Source: Flavobacterium ginsenosidimutans (GTDB lineage: Bacteria > Bacteroidota > Bacteroidia > Flavobacteriales > Flavobacteriaceae). Taken from it: 64,000 bases of DNA. The notes beneath the pieces are model-generated. The model ran no database searches and was not told the origin of the DNA. It was given only the letters and a program-made list of their open reading frames with translations. Positions 34,978-44,299 of this stretch are shown here, piece by piece; position 1 is the first letter of the stretch; the number at the start of each line of letters is the position of its first letter. Position numbers and translations under genes: made by a program. The stretch spans positions 106,793-170,792 of the forward strand of contig NZ_QJRJ01000069.1 of the NCBI RefSeq assembly GCF_003254625.1. Reading direction: 5' to 3'.

Positions 34978-36030
34978 TTAATCTAAACTTTCAAATTTAT
35001 AAAGTGTTTTTTGCGTGTATTCTTCGCTTTTTTTCAAAACGGCATTCGGAAAATGAGCGTGATTTGGAGCATCTGGGAAATTTTGTGTTTCAAAACAAAT
35101 TCCGCTTTGTGCATTATAATCTACATTTTCTTTTCCTTTTAATTTTCCGAAACAATTTCCGCCTACATATATATGTACACTTGGCTGATCGGTGTAAACA
35201 TTCATTCTCAGTTTATTTTTTAAGCTGATTAATTGTCCAACAATTTCAGTTTTAGAATTCACAACAAAAGAGTTGTCAATTGGAAACGGACAGTTTTTTG
35301 GAGTTCTAAAATCAAAATCATGATTATTTAAATCCGTGAAATTTCCAGTTGGAATATTGTCTGCATTTGTTTCCAGCATTTTAGCCGATTTGATAAACAT
35401 CTGCTGTTCTAAAACATTTCCGTCGTGTCCATCAAGGTTAAAATAACTATGATGCGTCAAATTGATAATCGTATCTTCTGTTGAGGTAGCTTTATATTCT
35501 AATTTTAATTCATTTTCCTCAGTCAAAGTATACGTCAAATAAACAGTCATTTCGCCAGGGAAATTTTCGTCTAAATGCTCGCTCAAAAGACCAAAAGTAA
35601 TAGAAGGATTTTCGCCAGAAATTGCATTAACAACGCTCCAAGCTTTTCTTCCAAATCCCATATCTCCTCCGTGAAGCGTATTGCCATTATTGTTTCCGCC
35701 AAGCTGAAATTTTTTGTCGTTAAGACTAAAAGTTGCATTATGGATACGTCCAGCGTAACGACCAACAGTAGTTCCAAAATAAGGAGCACTTGGCAAATTA
35801 TAAGATTCTAAATAAGCTTCCAGATTATCAAAGCCCAAAACAACATCTACAAGTTTTCCATTTAAAGGAATTTGGATTGAAGTTACAGTTGCACCATAAT
35901 TGATGATCTGAACTTTCATTCCATTTTTATTAACTAAATCAAAAGAGAAAATTTCTTCCTTATTAGGCATTAGACCAAACAATTTGCAATTGTGAGTCTC
36001 TTTTAAATGCGATATGTGTTTTATTTCCAT
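34978..36030 (-). CDS. galM: Aldose 1-epimerase (galactose mutarotase)
   Basis: 350 residues from the ATG at 36030, which places a TAnnTTTG box 25 bp upstream; a longer start at 36069 would swallow that promoter. GRYAGRI, the catalytic His in LTHHSYFNLDG and the Glu in GICFETQNFPDAPN are present. It lacks a signal peptide, so it works in the cytoplasm, unlike the lipoprotein GalM at 58254-59438. First gene of the gal operon. Confidence 0.93.
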   Translation of the reverse strand: MEIKHISHLKETHNCKLFGLMPNKEEIFSFDLVNKNGMKVQIINYGATVTSIQIPLNGKLVDVVLGFDNLEAYLESYNLPSAPYFGTTVGRYAGRIHNATFSLNDKKFQLGGNNNGNTLHGGDMGFGRKAWSVVNAISGENPSITFGLLSEHLDENFPGEMTVYLTYTLTEENELKLEYKATSTEDTIINLTHHSYFNLDGHDGNVLEQQMFIKSAKMLETNADNIPTGNFTDLNNHDFDFRTPKNCPFPIDNSFVVNSKTEIVGQLISLKNKLRMNVYTDQPSVHIYVGGNCFGKLKGKENVDYNAQSGICFETQNFPDAPNHAHFPNAVLKKSEEYTQKTLYKFESLD

Positions 36031-36054
36031 ATAATTTTTACCAATAATGAAATC

Positions 36055-36062
36055 CAAAAATA
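36055..36062 (-). promoter_or_regulatory. -7 box of the gal operon
   Basis: Minus strand TATTTTTG, 25 bp upstream of galM. It is 12 bp from the divergent box of the regulator gene, so one bound regulator could cover both promoters. Confidence 0.5.
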
Positions 36063-36073
36063 GAAACATTTAT

Positions 36074-36100
36074 TACTTTTGCATACCAGTACCTACCAGT
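36074..36100 (+). promoter_or_regulatory. Regulator promoter box and direct-repeat operator candidate
   Basis: TACTTTTG (36074-36081) is a -7 box for the GntR gene. Immediately after it come two direct repeats TACCAGT (36084-36090 and 36094-36100), exactly 10 bp apart, one helical turn. A regulator bound here would sit on its own start site and next to the galM promoter. Confidence 0.45.
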
Positions 36101-36132
36101 TTTTAATTATTATAGTCAAAATGACTTTTATT

Positions 36133-37131
36133 ATGAGCATTATTTCAATTCAAAATAATATTGGTCTGCCAAAATATAAGCAGATTATTCTTTCAATAGA
36201 AAAAGCGATTGAAGAAGGAAATTTGATCAAAGGTGATCGTCTTCCGTCGGTAAATAAAGTTTGTCTAGCCTTTTCTTTATCTCGAGATACGGTCTTATTA
36301 GCCTATGACGAACTCAAGAAAAGAGGAATTATTTATGCTATTCCGGGCAAAGGATATTATGTTAAAAGCGTTGAAATCACTATAACTCAGAAGATTTTTC
36401 TACTTTTTGACGAATTAAATATTTTCAAAGAAGACATTTATAATTCGTTTTTAAGAAACATAGGAAAAAATGTTCAGGTCGATATTTTCTTTCATCATTT
36501 TAATGTTCAGGTTTTCAAAAAACTGATAAATGACAGCAACGGAAATTATACAAAATACATTATCATGCCGACGAACTTAAACGATGTCGTAGATTCTATA
36601 AAAACCCTACCAGTAGGTGATGTAATTATTTTGGATCAAACCAATCCGGAGTTAAAAATGTTTCCCGCAATTTATCAAAATCACCAAAAAGATATTTTTG
36701 AAGGATTGATGAAAGGAAAAAAAAGATTGTCAAAATACAAGAAACTGATTTTGATTTTTGCTGGTTTTAGAGAGCCGCTAGGAATGAAAACGGGTTTTGA
36801 ATCTTTTTGCGAAGAATATGGTTTTGGTTATGAAATTATTTCAGATTTCAGCAACCAATCTATCGCGATTGGTGATTTGTATATTATTCCTCATGATCGT
36901 GATTTGCTTTTGGTGATTGAAAATGCCTTAAATAGAAATTTAAAACTAGGAGAAGATTTTGGAATTATATCCTATAATGAAACGCCGTTGAAAAAAATTG
37001 CGGCAAATGGAATTACAACCATTTCAACCAATTTTGAATTGATGGGGAAAATTTTGGCAGATATGGTTTTGAAAGGAACAAAAGAGCAGATCGAAAATAG
37101 ATCTGCTCTGATAGTTAGGAATTCTTTATGA
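36133..37131 (+). CDS. GntR-type regulator with sugar-binding-like domain
   Basis: About 332 residues from the ATG at 36133 (ATG 36121 is also possible). The winged-helix domain has the GntR pattern LPKYKQIILSIEKAIEEG, LPSVNKVCLAFSLSRDTV and GIIYAIPGKGYYV (residues 1-75). The rest resembles a LacI/periplasmic-binding effector domain, ending in a part typical of GntR-LacI hybrid regulators of Bacteroidota. It is divergent from galM and presumably controls galactose genes in response to the sugar. It converges with araR; an in-frame 10-bp hairpin (37083-37109) lies near its 3' end. Confidence 0.86.
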   Translation: MSIISIQNNIGLPKYKQIILSIEKAIEEGNLIKGDRLPSVNKVCLAFSLSRDTVLLAYDELKKRGIIYAIPGKGYYVKSVEITITQKIFLLFDELNIFKEDIYNSFLRNIGKNVQVDIFFHHFNVQVFKKLINDSNGNYTKYIIMPTNLNDVVDSIKTLPVGDVIILDQTNPELKMFPAIYQNHQKDIFEGLMKGKKRLSKYKKLILIFAGFREPLGMKTGFESFCEEYGFGYEIISDFSNQSIAIGDLYIIPHDRDLLLVIENALNRNLKLGEDFGIISYNETPLKKIAANGITTISTNFELMGKILADMVLKGTKEQIENRSALIVRNSL

Positions 37132-37142
37132 TTAGTTGTCAA

Positions 37143-37832
37143 TTACAAATTGAGCACAAAATCATTTAGTAATTTTTCTTCGTATTTCTCTTTATTAAAG
37201 GTATATAAGTAAGAACCTTTTCGAGAAGATTGCATGTCTTTTTCGTCTAGTTTATTCAAAATACCTAAAGAATTAATTTTGCTGATGAAATTTCTTTTGT
37301 CTAATTCTTTGCTCAAAATCGCTTCATACAATTCTAAAAGCTGACGCATGGTGAATTTCTCTGGAAGCAATTCAAAACCAATTGGTTTGACAGAAGTTTT
37401 GTATCGAAGTCTCTTAATTGCATTTTGCACCATTTCGTTATGGTCAAAAATTAAGTGTGGAGCATCATTAATAGGAAACCATTCTGCGTGATAATTTTGA
37501 ATTAATTCTGCATTATGGTTTTCGATATTGATCAATGCAAAATAAGAAACCGAAATGGTTCTTTCTACGGGGTCACGATCGATTTCGCTGTAAGCATACA
37601 GCTGTTCCATATAAATATCATTCAGACCGGTATAAGTGTTTAAGATTCTTGTAGCAGCACTATCTAAAACTTCATCTCGTTTAAGAAATCCTCCAATCAA
37701 AGACCATTTTCCTTTTTCTGGTTCAAAATCTCTTTGGATTAAAAGTATTTTCAGACCCTCATTGTCGAATCCAAAAATGATGCAGTCAACCGCCAGTAAA
37801 ACTTTATCAGCAGAGCTATAACTATTTAACAT
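37143..37832 (-). CDS. araR: AraR-type Nudix-related transcription factor
   Basis: 229 residues. The N-terminal Nudix-like domain (about 8-140) keeps GKWSLIGGFLKRDEVLDSAA, but the REUxEE catalytic core is degraded to RILNTYTG, so it should bind rather than hydrolyse. The C-terminal winged helix (about 155-229) has FTMRQLLELYEAIL and KRNFISKINSLGIL. This matches the NrtR-like AraR that controls L-arabinose genes in Bacteroides thetaiotaomicron. It is divergent from susC, and its probable operator occurs upstream of itself, of susC and of araB. Confidence 0.88.
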   Translation of the reverse strand: MLNSYSSADKVLLAVDCIIFGFDNEGLKILLIQRDFEPEKGKWSLIGGFLKRDEVLDSAATRILNTYTGLNDIYMEQLYAYSEIDRDPVERTISVSYFALINIENHNAELIQNYHAEWFPINDAPHLIFDHNEMVQNAIKRLRYKTSVKPIGFELLPEKFTMRQLLELYEAILSKELDKRNFISKINSLGILNKLDEKDMQSSRKGSYLYTFNKEKYEEKLLNDFVLNL

Positions 37833-37886
37833 ATGTAATTAATTTGGATGGTAAATATATAAACTTCCTAAAACGTTTCATAATTT

Positions 37887-37907
37887 ATTAATGTAGATTT
37901 CACACTT
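37887..37907. promoter_or_regulatory. Candidate AraR operator 1
   Basis: TTAATGTAGATTTCACACTTA carries the TGT-N7-ACAC core and right half ACACTTA, 55-75 bp upstream of araR, so it could serve autoregulation. Confidence 0.55.
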
Positions 37908-38182
37908 ACATAAATAACTGCTCAAAAATAGAGTTAAAAAAATGACTTTTTACATAAAAATAACATTCATTTCTGTTTTTTAAGAATTTTTTAATACAAA
38001 AACAGGGTAGATCAGGATAGTTTTTTGAAAAAAGATCGAATGATTATATAAAAATTCACAAAATTAAACAATCTTTTACCTACAAAAATATAATTTTTTA
38101 GAATTCAAATCATTAAAAAACAGATTATTTATGCTTTTTTTTCTTCTCATCATTTTTTGATTAAAACAGCGCTTTTTTGTAA

Positions 38183-38203
38183 AAAGTGTATTTTTTACAC
38201 AAT
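38183..38203. promoter_or_regulatory. Candidate AraR operator 2
   Basis: AAAGTGTATTTTTTACACAAT shares GTGT-N7-ACAC with the araB site at 54045-54065 and the same T-rich spacer. Confidence 0.55.
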
Positions 38204-38248
38204 TAAATCATATAAAACCCCTTCTTTTTTGCAAAAAACATTGAATTT

Positions 38249-38269
38249 TAAATGTTAATTCAACACTTA
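38249..38269. promoter_or_regulatory. Candidate AraR operator 3
   Basis: TAAATGTTAATTCAACACTTA, core TGT-TAATTCA-ACAC with right half ACACTTA; same polarity as copies 1 and 4. Confidence 0.55.
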
Positions 38270-38347
38270 ATTTATGATATGTGTTTTTTTTCAGACTTTT
38301 TTTTGTGATATTAATTTGTTTTCATGCTTTTTTTTTATTTAAATTTA

Positions 38348-38368
38348 CAAATGTAAGATTAACACTTA
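38348..38368. promoter_or_regulatory. Candidate AraR operator 4
   Basis: CAAATGTAAGATTAACACTTA, core TGT-AAGATTA-ACAC with ACACTTA. It ends 36 bp before the susC start, downstream of any promoter, a position suited to repression. Confidence 0.55.
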
Positions 38369-38404
38369 TTAATTCAACCACTAACCAATCTTAATTAAAC
38401 CACT

Positions 38405-41400
38405 ATGATTACAAAGCAACAATTAATTTTGTATTGCAATTTTGTATTGCCAAAAACAAATTGGATTTTAGCAGTAATGATGCTGCTATTTTCTGTTAAT
38501 CAAATGTCTGCTCAGGGCAAAACGATTAGCGGAGTTGTTACATCGGCACAAGACAATCTGCCTTTGCCGGGTGTAAACATTATTATAAAGGGAACCAAAA
38601 CAGTTGCTACAACTGGTTTTGATGGAGAGTATTCGATTAAAGCATCTCCAAATGATGTTTTAGTTTTTTCATTTATAGGATTTCAAAACAAAGAAGTTAC
38701 CGTAGGAAGCCAATCTAAAATAGATGTAGCTTTAGGAGAAGACACAAACAAACTTAATGAGGTAGTTGTTATTGGTTACGGAACTCAAAAAAAATCTGAC
38801 TTAACAGGTTCTGTAAGTGTCGTTAATTTAGAATCGGCTAAAAAAGTAGTTACCTACGATGCAGCAAAAATGCTTCAAGGACAAGTTCCAGGTGTTACTG
38901 TGCAGTCTTCGGGAGAACCGGGAGGTTTTGTTAATGTGAAGATTAGAGGTATAACTTCTTTTACCAATAATAATCCACTATTTATTATTGACGGAATTAT
39001 GGTCGATGCTCCATACGACTTTGCTCCAGGAGAAATAGAATCTATGCAGGTTTTAAAAGACGCTTCGTCTGCCGCAATTTATGGTGTGCGTGGTGCGAAT
39101 GGAGTAGTAATTATTACGACTAAAAAAGGTAAGGCCGGTAAAATGGATATTAAATTCAAGTCTATCGTAGGTTTACAAAATGTCGCTAAAAAATGGGATG
39201 TTACAGATCGTGTTGGTTATCAAAAAATCACTAGCGAGGCAGAAAGAAATAGAGATATTAGAGCGGGTGTTGCTGTAAATATTGCTCCAGGTAATGATCC
39301 TAATAGTCCATACTATATTTCAAATGTAAATACAGATTGGCAGAAAGAATCTTTCCAGACTGGTGTTGTGCAAAATCAGGCTTTGACTTTTACTGGTGGC
39401 GCAGAAAGTATTGCGTATAGTTTTAATGTTGATTATTTTAAAAATACAAGCTACATCAAAACGCCTCAGGACTATGAGAGATTGTCAACGAACTTAAATT
39501 TAAATGGAAAAAAAGGGAAATTTAAATATGGTGCAAAAATAGCTTATACACAATCTGATAAAGAAATCTTTAATGAGTATAATGCAGGTCAAACGGTTGT
39601 AAGTGACATTTTAGGAGCTATTCCAACGATGCCTGTTTATGATGCAAATAGACTTGGAGGTTATGGAGGTACAGACAACTTGACTCAAAAAGCGATTTCA
39701 ATGAACCCAATTGGATACAACAATTTGATTGATAATAATGGAAAAAGAAACCGTTTTATTGGAGATGTTTGGGGAGAAATAGAAATCGTAAAAGGTCTTA
39801 AATACAAATTGGACGTAAGTTATGATAGAACGGATTGGGAAAACAGAAAGTTTATTCCGCCAAGTGATTTAGGATGGTATTATATTACTACTAATGACGA
39901 AGCATCTTTGGATGTTGAAACTGGAAATGAGTTAAGAACGTTTTTGAATAACTTATTAACTTACGAAATTACACTTGGAAAACATAAAATTGATGCGCTT
40001 GCAGGTTTGATTCAGGAAAAAAGAGATTATCATAGATATAATATGAGAGGTGTAGGTTATACTCCAGACGAAATTCCAATGCTTCAATATGCTGATTCTA
40101 GAAACGCATCAGAATATAAATTTACTATTACAGGAGTATCTTACATCAGTAGATTAAACTATTCTTATGATGACAGATATTTGCTTCAAGGAAATTTCAG
40201 ACAAGATAAAACGTCTCTTTTCAGTGAAATTAATAACTCAGCAAATTTTTACTCTTTTTCAGGAGGATGGAGAATCAGCAACGAAAAGTTCATTCATTTA
40301 CCAGAATGGGTAAGTAATATTAAACTTCGTGGTGGTTATGGTACAATTGGTAACAATACAATTCCTCAGTATTTCTTTGCTTCAACAGTAAATAGTTTTG
40401 CGGGGTACGATTTTAATAATGAGTTAGCTCCAGGAACAACTGTAGTAGCAGCGCTAGATCCAAATGTACACTGGGAAAAATCTACTAACTCAAATGTTGG
40501 TATCGAATTAGGTTTCTTAAATAATGATTTACAATTTACAGCAGAATACTTTATAAAGAAATCAGACGATTTATTGTTAGGAGTTCCAATTCCATATTCT
40601 ACAGGAGCATTTCCTGCAAATATTACAACAAATGCAGGAGCAATGAAAAACACAGGGGTAGAGTTTACAGCTGCCTATAGTAATCATCATCATAAATTTA
40701 AATATGATATTTCTGCAAACTTTGGAACGCTGAAAAATGAAGTTACTAAAATTGGTGTAAACGGAAATCCAATTTATGGAGTATATTCTAAAACAGAAGT
40801 AGGAAGATCTGTTGGTGAATTATTTGCTTGGGAAGCGATTGGAATTTTCCAAAATGCAGCTGAAGTTGCTTCTTCTCCAACACAAACAAATGCGGCTCCA
40901 GGAGATGTGAAATTTAGAGATGTAAATGGTGACGGAGCTATAACAGATGCAGATAGAACTTTTCAAGGTGTAACAATTCCTAAATATGGTTTTGGATTAA
41001 ATTTCAGTGCTTCTTATCAAAATTTTGATTTCTCAATGTTCTGGCAAGGTGCCGGTGGTAACAAAGTATTCAACGCTATGTACCGCAATTTAATGATCGG
41101 ACAATATACAAACCACCATACAGACGAATTAAATTATTGGACACCGACAAATACAGATACAAATGTTCCTGCTCCAGTTATTGGAGATCCAAATGGAAAT
41201 GCTAGAGAATCAAGCAGATTTATTGAAAGTGGAGATTATGTTAAGCTGCAAACAATGGAAATTGGTTACAACATTCCAATAAAAGATAAATTTATTGAAA
41301 AAGCTAAGGTTTACCTAAATGGTCAAAACCTGTTGATTATTTCGAAATACAAAGGATACGATCCTGATTTTAACAGCGACGGATTACTTTCAAGAGGATA

Positions 41401-41461
41401 TGATGCAGGATCTTTTCCAAATCCAAGAACAATTTCTTTAGGAGTAGAAGTGAGCTTCTAA
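38405..41461 (+). CDS. SusC-like TonB-dependent outer-membrane receptor
   Basis: 1018 residues. Signal peptide (cleavage near QMSAQG, residue 37), then the carboxypeptidase-regulatory-like domain (GKTISGVVTSAQDNLPLPGV, about 38-115), the plug domain (LNEVVVIGYGTQKKSDLTGS, NNPLFIIDGI) and a C-terminal barrel ending in a strand with terminal Phe. SusC proteins import oligosaccharides with TonB energy, with SusD as the lid. The neighbouring enzymes point to arabino-oligosaccharides. Preceded by four AraR-like sites; susD follows by 28 bp. Confidence 0.95.
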   Translation: MITKQQLILYCNFVLPKTNWILAVMMLLFSVNQMSAQGKTISGVVTSAQDNLPLPGVNIIIKGTKTVATTGFDGEYSIKASPNDVLVFSFIGFQNKEVTVGSQSKIDVALGEDTNKLNEVVVIGYGTQKKSDLTGSVSVVNLESAKKVVTYDAAKMLQGQVPGVTVQSSGEPGGFVNVKIRGITSFTNNNPLFIIDGIMVDAPYDFAPGEIESMQVLKDASSAAIYGVRGANGVVIITTKKGKAGKMDIKFKSIVGLQNVAKKWDVTDRVGYQKITSEAERNRDIRAGVAVNIAPGNDPNSPYYISNVNTDWQKESFQTGVVQNQALTFTGGAESIAYSFNVDYFKNTSYIKTPQDYERLSTNLNLNGKKGKFKYGAKIAYTQSDKEIFNEYNAGQTVVSDILGAIPTMPVYDANRLGGYGGTDNLTQKAISMNPIGYNNLIDNNGKRNRFIGDVWGEIEIVKGLKYKLDVSYDRTDWENRKFIPPSDLGWYYITTNDEASLDVETGNELRTFLNNLLTYEITLGKHKIDALAGLIQEKRDYHRYNMRGVGYTPDEIPMLQYADSRNASEYKFTITGVSYISRLNYSYDDRYLLQGNFRQDKTSLFSEINNSANFYSFSGGWRISNEKFIHLPEWVSNIKLRGGYGTIGNNTIPQYFFASTVNSFAGYDFNNELAPGTTVVAALDPNVHWEKSTNSNVGIELGFLNNDLQFTAEYFIKKSDDLLLGVPIPYSTGAFPANITTNAGAMKNTGVEFTAAYSNHHHKFKYDISANFGTLKNEVTKIGVNGNPIYGVYSKTEVGRSVGELFAWEAIGIFQNAAEVASSPTQTNAAPGDVKFRDVNGDGAITDADRTFQGVTIPKYGFGLNFSASYQNFDFSMFWQGAGGNKVFNAMYRNLMIGQYTNHHTDELNYWTPTNTDTNVPAPVIGDPNGNARESSRFIESGDYVKLQTMEIGYNIPIKDKFIEKAKVYLNGQNLLIISKYKGYDPDFNSDGLLSRGYDAGSFPNPRTISLGVEVSF

Positions 41462-41489
41462 CCAGGTCTAACCATTAAAACGTATTAAA

Positions 41490-43052
41490 ATGAAATCTAA
41501 AATTTTTAGCTATATAACCGTTTTTCTTTCACTAGCCTTGGTAACAACAAGCTGTGTTGATAACGAAGATTTGACTCAATTAGACCCAAATAATGATGCA
41601 GTCGATAATTTTTGGAAAACCGATGAAGATGCACTGCAAGGTGTGAATGCTGCATACGGAAGTTTGTTAACAGATGGTACTTACATGAGAAGTACGCCAT
41701 TATTGTTAGATGTAAAAGCTGATGATTCTCGTACAAACAGCCCTTGGGGTTCTATGTATAACGTTGGACATTTCAATTCAAATGTTGCAGACGCAGCTAT
41801 TTATGGATGGGCTTACGAAACATATTACCAAGGTATTTATCGTGCCAATCAAGTATTGACAAATGTACCTGGAATTGAGTTTGAAGACCAAGCCTTAAAA
41901 AACAGAATTATAGGTCAGGCTTATTTTTTAAGAGGATTGTACTTTTTTCATGCAGTAAATATGTTTAAAAACGTACCGCTTCCAACAGAATTAGCAGTTT
42001 ACTATCCGCAGAAAACACAAGAAGAAGGCTGGGCACAAGTTATTGCAGATTTTAAAGCTGCTGCTGAATTACTTCCAAACACTTACGATGGTATTTCAGG
42101 ATTAGACGCAGGTCAGAAAGGACGCGCTACGAAAGGAGCTGCATTAGGCTACTTAGGAAAAGCTTATTTATTTACAAAAGATTTTTCTAATGCAAGAACT
42201 ACTTTCAAACAAGTAATAGATTTAGGAGTTTATTCTCTTGTATCAAATTACCGCGATAACTTCACAACAGCAAACGAAAACAATTCAGAATCTTTATTTG
42301 AAGTACAATTTAGCCGTGATGCTGGAGGAGTTGATTTAGGTTGGGGAGGCGCGCCTGCTTCAGGATGGGGAAAAACATCTGCAAGAGCGATTACTTATGC
42401 ACCGCGTGCTTTCGGATGGACAGATGTTCAGCCAACTTGGGCATTATTTAATGAATTTCAAGAAGAGAAAACAAAAACAGGAGATTTAGATCCGCGTTTA
42501 GATGCTACAATTTTCTATAATAAACCAGGCGGAATGCAATTGTATGGAAAAGATTTCGCAACATTCTATGCATCAAGCCCTGCTGATTTAAATGATTTAT
42601 TCTGTAGAAAATATCAAAACTCTGACGGACAATTTGCAGACGAATATGACTGGCGTTCAGGAATCAATGAGCGTTTATTAAGATATGCAGATATCTTATT
42701 AATGTACGCTGAATGTTTGAATGAAACTGGCGATACTCAAGGAGCTTACACTTATATTCAAATGGTAAGAAACAGAGTAAATCTTCCAGATTTGGCAACT
42801 ACAAAACCAGGAATGAGCCAAGCACAAATGAGAGAACAGATTGGTCACGAAAGATTCTTAGAATTCCCTCTTGAAGGACATCGTTTTGATGATATCCGTC
42901 GTTGGGGATGGCTTCAAGATTCAGCTAAATTAGCTTGGTTAAAATCAAGAGATGCTGAGTTTAATTCTTATACACCTGGTCGTGAATATTTCCCAATTCC
43001 GCAGTTGGAAATGGATAATAATCCAGGAACAATCCAAAACGACAGTTATTAA
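41490..43052 (+). CDS. SusD/RagB-like glycan-binding lipoprotein
   Basis: 520 residues. The lipoprotein signal ends in TTSCVDNED (Cys22), with acidic residues after Cys as in surface-exported lipoproteins of this phylum. The SusD fold is shown by the TPR-rich N-terminal part (AYGSLLTDGTYMR, QAYFLRGLYFFHAVNMF) and the C-terminal signature GHERFLEFPLEGHRFDDIRRW. It captures arabinan fragments at the surface and hands them to SusC. The mRNA region after it holds two hairpins. Confidence 0.95.
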   Translation: MKSKIFSYITVFLSLALVTTSCVDNEDLTQLDPNNDAVDNFWKTDEDALQGVNAAYGSLLTDGTYMRSTPLLLDVKADDSRTNSPWGSMYNVGHFNSNVADAAIYGWAYETYYQGIYRANQVLTNVPGIEFEDQALKNRIIGQAYFLRGLYFFHAVNMFKNVPLPTELAVYYPQKTQEEGWAQVIADFKAAAELLPNTYDGISGLDAGQKGRATKGAALGYLGKAYLFTKDFSNARTTFKQVIDLGVYSLVSNYRDNFTTANENNSESLFEVQFSRDAGGVDLGWGGAPASGWGKTSARAITYAPRAFGWTDVQPTWALFNEFQEEKTKTGDLDPRLDATIFYNKPGGMQLYGKDFATFYASSPADLNDLFCRKYQNSDGQFADEYDWRSGINERLLRYADILLMYAECLNETGDTQGAYTYIQMVRNRVNLPDLATTKPGMSQAQMREQIGHERFLEFPLEGHRFDDIRRWGWLQDSAKLAWLKSRDAEFNSYTPGREYFPIPQLEMDNNPGTIQNDSY

Positions 43053-43058
43053 GTTTAC

Positions 43059-43112
43059 AGTCTCTGTTTTCAGTCGCAGTCTCACTGTATACTGTTACTG
43101 AAAACGGAGACT
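43059..43112. repeat. Inverted repeat after susD
   Basis: AGTCTCTGTTTTCAGT (43059-43074) and ACTGAAAACGGAGACT (43097-43112) are inverted copies with one mismatch. A related single piece CAGTCGCAGTCTCAGTTTTC occurs after the GH43 gene at about 48613-48632, so it is a dispersed element. Confidence 0.7.
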
Positions 43113-43143
43113 AAAAATATTTTGAGTTAGTTTTAAATACCTG

Positions 43144-43178
43144 ATATCATGTGAAGGCTTAAAATCTTCACATGATAT
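43144..43178 (+). other. Perfect 13-bp hairpin between susD and GH43 genes
   Basis: ATATCATGTGAAG (43144-43156) pairs perfectly with CTTCACATGATAT (43166-43178) around a 9-nt loop. No T-run follows, so it is more likely an mRNA 3'-end stabiliser or attenuator than a simple terminator. SusCD transcripts often exceed those of downstream enzymes, which such an element could explain. Confidence 0.6.
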
Positions 43179-43240
43179 TATGCCTTAGAATTTGGAATAC
43201 AAGAGAAGTAATTTTTAACAGTAACTAAAATTATAGAACA

Positions 43241-44245
43241 ATGAAAGCAATTACAAGTTTGGTTTTATTAGCGATATTATTATGGAGTTGTCAAAATGAA
43301 GATATTGTCCCAACAAAAGAAGCAGCAGCAGCTGTTAATGCTCAAGATTCACAGGTTACCAATTTAACTGCTAAAACAGTAAGCGGAAATGTGCCATCAC
43401 ACGATCCAAGTACAATTGTAAAAAGCGGTGTTAATTATTATGTTTTTACTACAGGAGATAATATTCCGATGACTTATTCAACAAATTTAACTAGCTGGAC
43501 ATGGGGAACATCAGTGTTTTCATCAACCCCGAGCTGGATTACAGGATATGTTCCAGGATTCGTTAAAACGTTCTGGGCGCCAGATGTTGCTTGGTTTAAC
43601 AATAGATGGAATATGTATTATTCGTGCTCTACTTTTGGTTCAGCCACTTCTGCAATCGGATTGGTTACGACACCAGCTATTTCGCAAAGTGCAGGAACAA
43701 CTTGGACAGATAGAGGCGTTGTCGTTTCTTCCTCTTCAGCATCAGATGTTAATGCTATCGATCCATCAATTTTGGTTGATGGAAGTAATGTCTATATGGC
43801 TTATGGCTCTTGGCATGCTGGTATTGGAGTTATCCAAATTAATCCTTCAACAGGAAAAACAACTGGAAGCAGAACTATTGTTGCAGGCGGAAACAGCGCA
43901 TCATGGGAAGCTCCTTGTTTGATCAAAGAAGGAAGTTATTATTACATGTTTGTAAACCGAGGTACTTGCTGCAATGGCGTAAACAGTACCTATTATATTG
44001 TAGTAGGACGTTCTACAAGTCCGTTTGGTCCTTTTGTGGATAAAAATGGAGTTGCATTAACCAATGGCGGAGGTACAACTGTTTTGGCTACACAAGGAAA
44101 TTACATTGGTCCAGGACATTTATCTAGAATTACAGGAACGCAAAAAGGATCTGTTCATTATTATGACGGAGCCGACAGCGGAAATCCAAAACTCGAAATT
44201 GTATATTTTACATGGTCATCAGGATGGCCAACACTTTCTTATTAA
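43241..44245 (+). CDS. GH43 endo-arabinanase-like lipoprotein
   Basis: 334 residues. Lipoprotein signal LLWSCQNED (Cys17) with acidic residues following, suggesting surface display. The five-bladed GH43 features are HDPSTIVKSG (base Asp), NAIDPSILVDG (pKa Asp) and WEAPCLIKEG (acid Glu), plus FVNRGTCCNG and IVVGRSTSPFGPF typical of arabinan endo-1,5-alpha-L-arabinanases. It should cut the arabinan main chain outside the cell. First enzyme gene of the locus, after the hairpins that follow susD. Confidence 0.92.
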   Translation: MKAITSLVLLAILLWSCQNEDIVPTKEAAAAVNAQDSQVTNLTAKTVSGNVPSHDPSTIVKSGVNYYVFTTGDNIPMTYSTNLTSWTWGTSVFSSTPSWITGYVPGFVKTFWAPDVAWFNNRWNMYYSCSTFGSATSAIGLVTTPAISQSAGTTWTDRGVVVSSSSASDVNAIDPSILVDGSNVYMAYGSWHAGIGVIQINPSTGKTTGSRTIVAGGNSASWEAPCLIKEGSYYYMFVNRGTCCNGVNSTYYIVVGRSTSPFGPFVDKNGVALTNGGGTTVLATQGNYIGPGHLSRITGTQKGSVHYYDGADSGNPKLEIVYFTWSSGWPTLSY

Positions 44246-44299
44246 AAAATTAAAATTCAGAGGAAAGTTTTCGGACTTTCCTCTTCAATAAAAACCACT

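Larger units (their letters stand above)
37833..38404. other. 572-bp regulatory intergenic region araR-susC
   Basis: Very AT-rich with no credible gene. It contains four copies of the candidate AraR motif (listed separately) and a weak -7-like TTAATTTG at 38311-38318 for susC. One of the motif copies (38183-38203) also lies in a perfect 8-bp-arm palindrome, TGTAAAAA to TTTTTACA (38178-38199). The long leader after 38320 may also carry post-transcriptional signals, but I see no riboswitch-like pattern. Confidence 0.6.

Noticed and set aside
36605..36618. CCTACCAGTAGG inside the GntR gene, resembling the TACCAGT operator repeats
   Set aside because: Single palindromic occurrence in coding sequence without a second direct repeat; likely coincidence.
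37083..37109. Perfect 10-bp hairpin near the 3' end of the GntR-type regulator gene
   Set aside because: It lies in coding sequence and no T-run follows; it cannot be called a terminator, though it may affect the convergent araR transcript.
37143..37832. Annotation of the AraR protein as an active Nudix hydrolase
   Set aside because: The Nudix box lacks the metal-binding Glu residues (RILNTYTG in place of REUxEE) and a winged-helix domain follows.
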